Shown piece by piece: positions 19,620-24,870 of a stretch of DNA of 24,870 nucleotides. The position numbers were made by a program, and so were the translations under genes. Origin of the DNA: Asterionellopsis glacialis (taxonomy: Eukaryota; Bacillariophyta; Plagiogrammaphyceae; Rhaphoneidales; Asterionellopsidaceae); the NCBI GenBank assembly GCA_014885115.2, contig WKLE02002545.1:1-24870 (forward strand), read 5' to 3'. The notes beneath the pieces are model-generated. The model searched no databases. It saw only the letters and a program-made list of their open reading frames with translations, and was not told the DNA's origin. The number at the start of each line of letters is the position of its first letter. Position 1 is the stretch's first letter.

Positions 19620-20191
19620 GATGGTTGTTGAGTTTGTTGCTGCTGTAAGGCAGTATTTTGTGGCTGCTGTGGGTGATGATGATGGTGGTGTGAAGTTTGA
19701 GACTGTTGTTGTGTTGTTATGGCTGCTGTTGCCGTTGCTGTTGTTGCATTGTGAAGAGTATTTTTCTGTGGTTGCGGTTGTTGTTGAGTTGTTGTTGTTG
19801 TTGCTGTTGCTGTTGTTAAACTATCTCCAGAATGAGCACGTCCAGCACCTGCAGCTTGTTGCGCAGCTGCTGCTGCTACAGCTGCAGCTGCTGCAGCTGC
19901 ATGAGGTGTCATGAGTGAACTTGGTAACGCGTGATGTCCATTTGCAGGAGCTCCAGCAGCAGTGGACGGTTGAGTTTGTGGGGCAGCACTAGCATAAACA
20001 ACGGCAGGAGCTCCACTTGCTGTTGGGGCTGTTGCCATGGGTTGTTGCGTCACAATTGCGGTTGTTGTCAGTGTTTGCGCTGGTGGAGATGTAGTTGTGG
20101 GTGGTGGTGGTGCAGGTTGAATATTGGAACATGGACCGCCACCGCCACCATTCACATTACTAGTTGATATTGGTATTGAATTCGTTGTCAT
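15706..20191 (-). CDS. bZIP-PAS transcription factor, three exons, 1360 residues
   Basis: The inferred CDS is complement(join(15706..16427, 16573..18756, 19015..20191)); 4083 nt encode 1360 residues. Exon 1 (1-392) is Gln, Ala, Pro and His-rich, with a run of about 15 Gln and QA and HQ dipeptide repeats, ending NIKNWKLEQL. Exon 2 opens with a Pro-rich helix, then a bZIP basic region with NRKSACTSR (N431, R439), a short zipper (M449, L456, L463), and directly the start of a PAS domain (LLPDLVIAIQVDGQITFCSA, about 465-530). Some 600 residues of Ser, Ala, Gly and His-rich sequence follow, including a 12-His run and a conserved-looking block (about 945-990). Exon 3 carries CNVCLIRDDLTTIWCEVTSS (1133-1152), ELLLCLRPI (1222-1230) and the basic stretch RPPKKRR, a likely nuclear signal. 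This matches the diatom bZIP-PAS type. It is not an aureochrome, as I see no LOV flavin motif. A nuclear DNA-binding regulator is expected; its signal and targets are unknown. Confidence 0.87.
16428..16572 (-). other. Intron 2 (145 bp, phase 1) of the bZIP-PAS gene
   Basis: The donor GTACGTGTG follows TCTTCTG at 16573, and the acceptor GAACAG ends at 16428. Joining the exons keeps the frame (SSG-NKDRPKPLAPTC) and links the Ser-rich region to the conserved exon 3 block. Reading through would give only a short hydrophobic tail and a stop. Confidence 0.8.
18757..19014 (-). other. Intron 1 (258 bp, phase 1) of the bZIP-PAS gene
   Basis: The donor GTACGTGC follows AATTAG at 19015, and the acceptor ATAACAG ends at 18757. 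The join gives KNWKLEQL-EAHVQLLRDANQP, a natural helix leading into the bZIP. The intron contains a CT-repeat tract (minus strand) near 18821-18834. Confidence 0.8.
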
Positions 20192-21651
20192 GATGATGAT
20201 TGATTTTGAGTTTTGTTTTTTGCTCTCGTTAGATCGATCAAAAACTTTTCACCTTCTTTCGTTCAAATATCTTTCGGTTGTTGTTTGTTCTTGTTCTTGT
20301 CAATGTAGTCTTTTGTGGCTCTTTCCTCTCATCGAGTCTAGAATCTATGCTTTCGTCTCGTTTCTCTCTGAAACAGACTGGGTCCTCTAGTCGTTAATTT
20401 TATAAGATGGAAGGTGGTGGTGATGATGATGATGATGATGATGATGTACGGAATCTATCTAGCTAGTTCCCCAGGAAAATAGTACAGGACTTGATGAGGA
20501 GCTGCGTAGTGGGTATCTGTGTGTACATAAATGCGGATAACGGAGCGTTTTGCATCTGCGTTACTATCTATCATTTACTAAGTAAAACGAAGAAAAATTT
20601 GGTGTTGTTTTCCATACTTCAATTCTATATAGGGTACTTAGGAGAATGGCCAAATGCAACTTTGAACATGCCATTTGGCTATACTCAATTTGATTGGTTG
20701 TAACAATCGCTTCATCCATATCACGATCGATACTTAGATACAGAACCTATGATGTCAGGTCAAACAGTTGAAGCTGACCTCATCAAACAGCAATTTCCAT
20801 AAATAACTATACCATCTGGGCCATCTGCTCACAGAATCTGTTTTCTCCTTTGTAGAGGATCGCAGTTCCCATCGATGCACCCTCTCTAGGAAAGGGGAGG
20901 ACCTTTTTTTAGTCTTGGAGTCAGTATAAATCCTACAGGCTACAGACAATACTCGTACCGTAGCAAGAGACAACGCTGTAGTTTACGTCTAATTATTATC
21001 TTTTCGATTCTCTACAGTTCTCTTCTTTCTTTATCCGGGGTATCGTACATAACAGACACGGGAGTAGGACATATCAGATCAGAAAACAGAAGGCAGAAGG
21101 CACACAGCAACATGAGACACTCATACTAGAGATCTACGAAGTGCTACAGCACGCAGATAGATGACATCTGTTCTACTGAGGTAGTAACCGAATTAATAGT
21201 GACTCCAGTATAAAATGAAAACGAAGAACAATCGCAAAAAGTCAAGTTTGCGTTTTTGGCGTACAGTAAAATCACTTTTTCTTTTACAGTCCAAGTATCA
21301 TACTTCCAGAATGTACAGTCAGTACTGTCATTCCCTTTGCTAGAGATATCTAGTACACTCTAATTATTGGGAACGACATGAAATTGAACCTGGTGCGACT
21401 CTCAATTTCATAATACAGGTAGTTGAAACTTTGAAATTGCTGTACGGAAACAAAAACAAGAACTCCAAAAAATTATAGTTCCTACCGCTAGATAAAGAAC
21501 ATGATCACGAGTATGTTCTGAAATGATGATGTGGTTGTTGGAACATGACGTTTTCGTCGAGACCCTCTCTTCCGCTCTCCCGCTCTCCATTTTTTTAGAA
21601 TGTCCTTTACAATCTGATTTAAAAAATTTGGTACACGTCATACGAGGCTGA
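20192..21651. other. Intergenic region between the bZIP-PAS gene and the retrotransposon
   Basis: About 1.5 kb holds no supported gene. The part next to 20191 should be the promoter and 5' UTR of the bZIP-PAS gene. A GGT/GAT microsatellite lies at 20413-20446. A copy of the motif TAGTTCCTACCG, also seen near 11574 and 14532, lies at about 21476. Short open frames on both strands lack domain-like content. I looked for tRNA-type box B sequences and saw none. Confidence 0.5.
20413..20446. repeat. GGT/GAT trinucleotide microsatellite
   Basis: Three GGT-type units are followed by about eight GAT units, roughly 225 bp upstream of the bZIP-PAS start codon, within its likely 5' UTR or promoter. Confidence 0.9.
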
Positions 21652-21844
21652 TGTCATTATTCTCTCTGTTCGGTCAACAGAATCTTCTTTCTATCAAAGA
21701 GGTACCGCTACTACTTTATTGTGAAATTAATATACCCCTCTCTATCCAGTAGTACAAGGTGACGTATCGTAGTCGATGATTAAAAAGAATTTATTATAAG
21801 GTTAAGAAAATTGTGAGAGTTGTAAGTTATTTCCATTTCGGGTT

Positions 21845-21863
21845 CTATCGCTGAGAGCGATAG
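21845..21863. other. Perfect 8-bp stem, 3-nt loop hairpin
   Basis: CTATCGCT and AGCGATAG are exact reverse complements flanking GAG. The hairpin lies within the candidate LTR, about 160 bp beyond the pol stop, and could shape the end of the retrotransposon RNA. Confidence 0.7.
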
Positions 21864-21945
21864 TGAGCGAGGAGGTATTGGCGAAAGCAGTTATAATTAA
21901 CGTCTGACGGTTAACTTGTATGTGGATCGATATGATTATCCTTCA

Positions 21946-21971
21946 TGTCGTTCCTTGCGAGGAATACGACA
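21946..21971. other. Imperfect hairpin at the proposed LTR edge
   Basis: TGTCGTTCCT pairs with AGGAATACGACA around a TGCG loop, with a 2-nt bulge. It sits exactly at the proposed TGTCG terminus of the LTR, next to the polypurine stretch. Confidence 0.6.
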
Positions 21972-22021
21972 TTCGGCCTCCCCAATTCGAAAGAATTGGA
22001 ATCAATTTTAAGCGGGAAAAT

Positions 22022-24870
22022 TTAAGCTGCAGCTGCATGATGATACGGTTTAACTCGTCGAATGTTAAGGCGTTCGGTGACGTGAGGGTTTCGTCGAATG
22101 GTAATAGTGCCATTGACGTGAGTGCGTTCGATTTTGAACGGACCGGCAAATCGTTCTTCCATTGATGATGGGTCCGTGAGTTTGAGTAATACTGAGTCTT
22201 GTGGTTGGTAATCATGGGAGCGACGACGGGAGTTGTGTTTGAGTAAGTTTTTGTCAATGATGGCTTGACGACGTTGTTGGATCAAGTGGAGGTCAGCTAT
22301 TAGAGGAATATCAAGGAACATGTCTCGTTGATAGACCAATGCTCCTGGCGACATATTAAAAGCTGTGTTAATGGATGTACGGACAGCGTGATTCGTAGTG
22401 GCGAGACATGAATCGACTAATTCGGAAGCTTCCGTGATATTTCGTGGTGGATGTGCGTGAGTCAATGTGCGGAGTATGTTTCCCATAGTTTGATGTACCC
22501 GTTCGCAAATGGCATTGGCTTGTGGGTTCTTGATTGTAGTAGGGACATCTTGGATGCCCATGGTTCTTAATCTTCGTTGAAATCCTTCTCCTGTAAATTC
22601 TCCTCCGTTGTCATGAATGATTTTCAGTGGGCGTGGGTATCGTGAACACCATACATCTTCTAGTTTTTGTCCTATGTGTTCTGAGGATTTATTATTAATT
22701 CGTGCAAATTCGGGAAGGTTAGTCACAGTGTCAATGAAAGTAATGGCACGAAATTGAATATCTTCACCGTTCACATTGATCGTCCAGGGGCCGATTAAGT
22801 CGACGGCCACTTCGCTCCATGGCATTAACGGAGCTTCCCTTGGTGGTAGGTGGCCGTATCCAGGCCCGGATGTTTTATATCTTTGGCAAGTGTCGCATGT
22901 TCGAACAAGGTGTTCAACTCGTTGTCTTAATTCAAAATTGTGGAAGTGAGTATTGATGGCTTCGTATAGACGATTCATACCATTATGGTTCATGACTTGG
23001 TGAAACCAAAGGATGGTGCGATCAAGCAAATTGGATGGAAGATAGATTTTCCATGGGTTGTCTGGTTTTGGTAAGTAACAGATGAGGTCCACGCCATTTA
23101 AGTTTTGTACAGGGTACTTGTGGGGTTCATTGCGTCTGAATTGTTGTAGGATTGGGTCTTGTTGTTGTTTGTTACTGATGTGTTGATAATCAAGTGGGAA
23201 AGGTTCGTTTGGTTCCAATGTAGGGTAGTTGAGGAAACATTCGAGAAGTTCAGGGTCATCCAGTTCTATGGAAAATTGGTCTGGAGTCGGTTTAGCGACA
23301 GGTTCCAGTTCGTCCGGCCTCCCGGCAGAGTCGGTGCGAAGGAGTCGAGATAGAGCATCGGCGATGACGTTTTGATTGCCTTGTTTGTAATGGAAGGTTG
23401 GTGCGAATTCTTCAAGGAAGAGGCGCCAATGAAGGACGCGGTTGGTCTTGAGGTTGTGGAAGGTAAGGTTTTTGTGGTCGGTGTAGATGTGGATGTCGCG
23501 GCCGTAGAGGAGAGAACGGTATTCATTGAGAACCATTACCACGGCCAGCATTTCCTTTTCACCAACTGTGTAATTGAGTTGGGAGCCATGGAGTTTTTTG
23601 GAGAAGTAGGCGATGGGTTTACCATCTTGTTTGATGACAGCGCCGACTTGGTAGTCGGAAGCATCAGTTTCAATGTGAAACGACTTGTTTGGGTCAGGAT
23701 AAGTGAGAAGGACATCCTTGACGATTAAAGCGCGCATGGTATCAAATGCTGTTTGTTGGGCTTTGCCCCAAAGGAATTTCATTCCTTTCTTGGTGAGTTC
23801 AGTGAGTGGAGATAATATCTGGGCGCGTTTGGGCCACATTTCTCTGTAATAAGTAATGGCTCCGATGAAGGAACGAAGTTGTGAGAGAGTTTTGGGAACA
23901 GCAAGTTTAAGAATGGATTCTACCTTTTTCTTCCATGGTTTGAGTCCGGTGGGAGTTAGCCAGTATCCAAGCCAGTCAGTTTCCTCCTTTCCCCATTCAC
24001 ACTTCAAAGGGTTGACTGTGAAACCGTTAGATTCTAATCTGTCTAGAACCTTGTTAATGGATTTGATGTGATCTTCCCATTTGTTACTAAAGATGCCAAT
24101 GTCGTCGATGTAGACTTCTGTTTCTTCTAGGTCATTGAGGATGGATTCCATGATTGATTGAGCAATGTCCGGGGATTGTTTACATCCCATTGGTAATCGT
24201 TTGTAGCGGAAGTTGCCAAATGGGGTAGTAATAACACAGAGCTTGCGTGATTCTTCGTCTAATTCAAATGTATAGTATTGCATTGATATGTCGATTTTTG
24301 TAAAGTACTTGTAACCTTTTCTGCGTGTTAGGATGTCTTGTATTAAAGGAAGGGGGTATATTTGCCTGATGAGTTGTGTGTTGAGGTAGCGCATGTCGGT
24401 AAGCCACCTGACTCTACCATCCTTTTTTGGTGCAATGAATTGGGGTGATCCCCATTCTGAGGGACCACATGGTTCGATTACGTCGATGTCCATCAGTCTT
24501 TGTGCTTCTTGTTTGAATATGCGTTCGTGCGCTCGTGGAATTGGATAAGGTTTGAAGTACCTTGGGATCGCGTCTTCTTTGAGGTGGAGTTTGATTTGTT
24601 CTCCTGTGTATTTGCCTAGTTTTCCATTGAATAGTCGTTTGCGTTGGGTGAATTCTAGAGCAAGTTCATCACGTTGGCTTTGATTGAGGTGTGTTTGGTC
24701 TTGGGCAACTTGGTTTGGGTCTACTTTTTCATATTTAGATTCCTTGATTTCATTGGGGTTGTGTTGTAAATGGCTGTCCAAGGTATCGAACAGTAAGGAA
24801 GTGGTTTTGTCATGGGTCCAAAAGTCGTCTGGCTTCATTGGGATCGTGATGTCTATCCAAGTGCATGTGT
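22022..24870 (-). CDS. pol: Ty3/gypsy retrotransposon pol polyprotein (RT-RNase H-integrase), 5' end outside window
   Basis: The frame is open from the right edge (24868) to a TAA at 22022. The first in-window Met is at 24838, but TCTWIDITIP upstream shows that the ORF continues beyond the window, presumably into protease and gag. Counting from that Met (938 residues): reverse transcriptase at about 90-300 with D183 and YIDD (243-246); RNase H at about 385-500 with D392, E427, D454 and D494; integrase zinc finger H613, H618, C648 and C651; and core D680, D743, E779 with the D-35-E spacing. A GPY/F-like end, GPFKIERTHVNGTITIRR, is present, but no chromodomain follows. The RT-RH-IN order defines Ty3/gypsy rather than copia. 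Every catalytic residue I can check is present and the frame is unbroken, so the copy is probably young and may be active. A matching LTR candidate lies downstream. Confidence 0.96.
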   Translation of the reverse strand, partial: TCTWIDITIPMKPDDFWTHDKTTSLLFDTLDSHLQHNPNEIKESKYEKVDPNQVAQDQTHLNQSQRDELALEFTQRKRLFNGKLGKYTGEQIKLHLKEDAIPRYFKPYPIPRAHERIFKQEAQRLMDIDVIEPCGPSEWGSPQFIAPKKDGRVRWLTDMRYLNTQLIRQIYPLPLIQDILTRRKGYKYFTKIDISMQYYTFELDEESRKLCVITTPFGNFRYKRLPMGCKQSPDIAQSIMESILNDLEETEVYIDDIGIFSNKWEDHIKSINKVLDRLESNGFTVNPLKCEWGKEETDWLGYWLTPTGLKPWKKKVESILKLAVPKTLSQLRSFIGAITYYREMWPKRAQILSPLTELTKKGMKFLWGKAQQTAFDTMRALIVKDVLLTYPDPNKSFHIETDASDYQVGAVIKQDGKPIAYFSKKLHGSQLNYTVGEKEMLAVVMVLNEYRSLLYGRDIHIYTDHKNLTFHNLKTNRVLHWRLFLEEFAPTFHYKQGNQNVIADALSRLLRTDSAGRPDELEPVAKPTPDQFSIELDDPELLECFLNYPTLEPNEPFPLDYQHISNKQQQDPILQQFRRNEPHKYPVQNLNGVDLICYLPKPDNPWKIYLPSNLLDRTILWFHQVMNHNGMNRLYEAINTHFHNFELRQRVEHLVRTCDTCQRYKTSGPGYGHLPPREAPLMPWSEVAVDLIGPWTINVNGEDIQFRAITFIDTVTNLPEFARINNKSSEHIGQKLEDVWCSRYPRPLKIIHDNGGEFTGEGFQRRLRTMGIQDVPTTIKNPQANAICERVHQTMGNILRTLTHAHPPRNITEASELVDSCLATTNHAVRTSINTAFNMSPGALVYQRDMFLDIPLIADLHLIQQRRQAIIDKNLLKHNSRRRSHDYQPQDSVLLKLTDPSSMEERFAGPFKIERTHVNGTITIRRNPHVTERLNIRRVKPYHHAAAA

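Larger units (their letters stand above)
21652..21971 (-). repeat. Candidate 3' LTR of the Ty3/gypsy element
   Basis: On the minus strand, the pol stop is followed after about 35 bp by a purine stretch (TTGGGGAGG, at 21977-21987) and then TGTCGTATTC, a plausible LTR start beside a polypurine tract. A matching inverted end, TGTCATTATTC, occurs at 21652 on the plus strand, which would make a 320-bp LTR with TGTC...GACA ends. A shorter option starts at 21720 (TGTGAAATT). AATAAA lies inside. With only one LTR in the window the borders cannot be proved. Confidence 0.35.

Noticed and set aside
15706..20191. Aureochrome (bZIP-LOV) identity for the bZIP gene
   Set aside because: No LOV flavin-binding cysteine motif (GRNCRFLQ type) is visible; the sensor part is PAS-like only.
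1..24870. tRNA, rRNA or CRISPR features
   Set aside because: No clover-leaf box A/box B pairs, rRNA-like blocks or regularly spaced repeats were seen by eye; a tRNAscan or Infernal run would be decisive.

Overview
The window looks like nuclear DNA of a diatom, probably a pennate one. The coding regions are intron-poor and AT-rich, packed with Asn, Gln, Ser, Thr and His runs, and separated by 0.1-1.8 kb spacers. One gene encodes a bZIP-PAS protein of a type I associate with diatoms. A septin, a plant-type fused molybdenum-cofactor enzyme, GT-AG spliceosomal introns and a Ty3/gypsy retrotransposon make a bacterial origin impossible. The lineage call is inference from gene content; nothing in the window proves a species.

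Layout, left to right. At 1-2082 (-) is a Cnx1/gephyrin-type molybdenum insertase with a MoeA-like E domain followed by the start of a MogA-like G domain, cut by the window edge. At 3198-4529 (-) is a disordered protein with a C-terminal four-cysteine zinc ribbon. At 5441-6634 (+) is a protein with a duplicated helical module and a C-terminal tail carrying DPF and clathrin-box-like motifs. At 6779-8803 (-) is a septin with an N-terminal signal-anchor-like segment. At 9349-10925 (+), joined across one intron, is a 464-residue protein with a mitochondrial-like leader, three diverged copies of a roughly 60-70 residue module and a C-terminal membrane segment. At 11332-14133 is the wreck of a DNA transposon with a frame-broken DDE-type transposase; a roughly 110-bp sequence at 9125-9234 shares both of its ends and looks like its MITE. 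At 14659-15306 (+) is a small dual-specificity phosphatase with a signal peptide. At 15706-20191 (-) three exons make one 1360-residue bZIP-PAS transcription factor. At 22022-24870 (-) is an intact but edge-truncated Ty3/gypsy pol ORF (RT, RNase H, integrase), with a candidate LTR just downstream.

The host genes are unrelated housekeeping or regulatory genes, not an operon or pathway: cofactor synthesis, membrane or cytoskeletal GTPase, trafficking candidate, organelle membrane protein, phosphatase and transcription factor. Two divergent pairs (4530-5440 and 8804-9348) share intergenic promoter space, and two convergent pairs meet at 6635-6778 and 15307-15705. All three introns inferred here are phase 1, with 5' GTACGT donors.

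The least explained items are the triple-module membrane protein at 9349-10925, the duplicated-module protein with endocytic-type tail motifs at 5441-6634, the MITE/parent transposon pair, and the three TACCGGTA palindromes upstream of the phosphatase.
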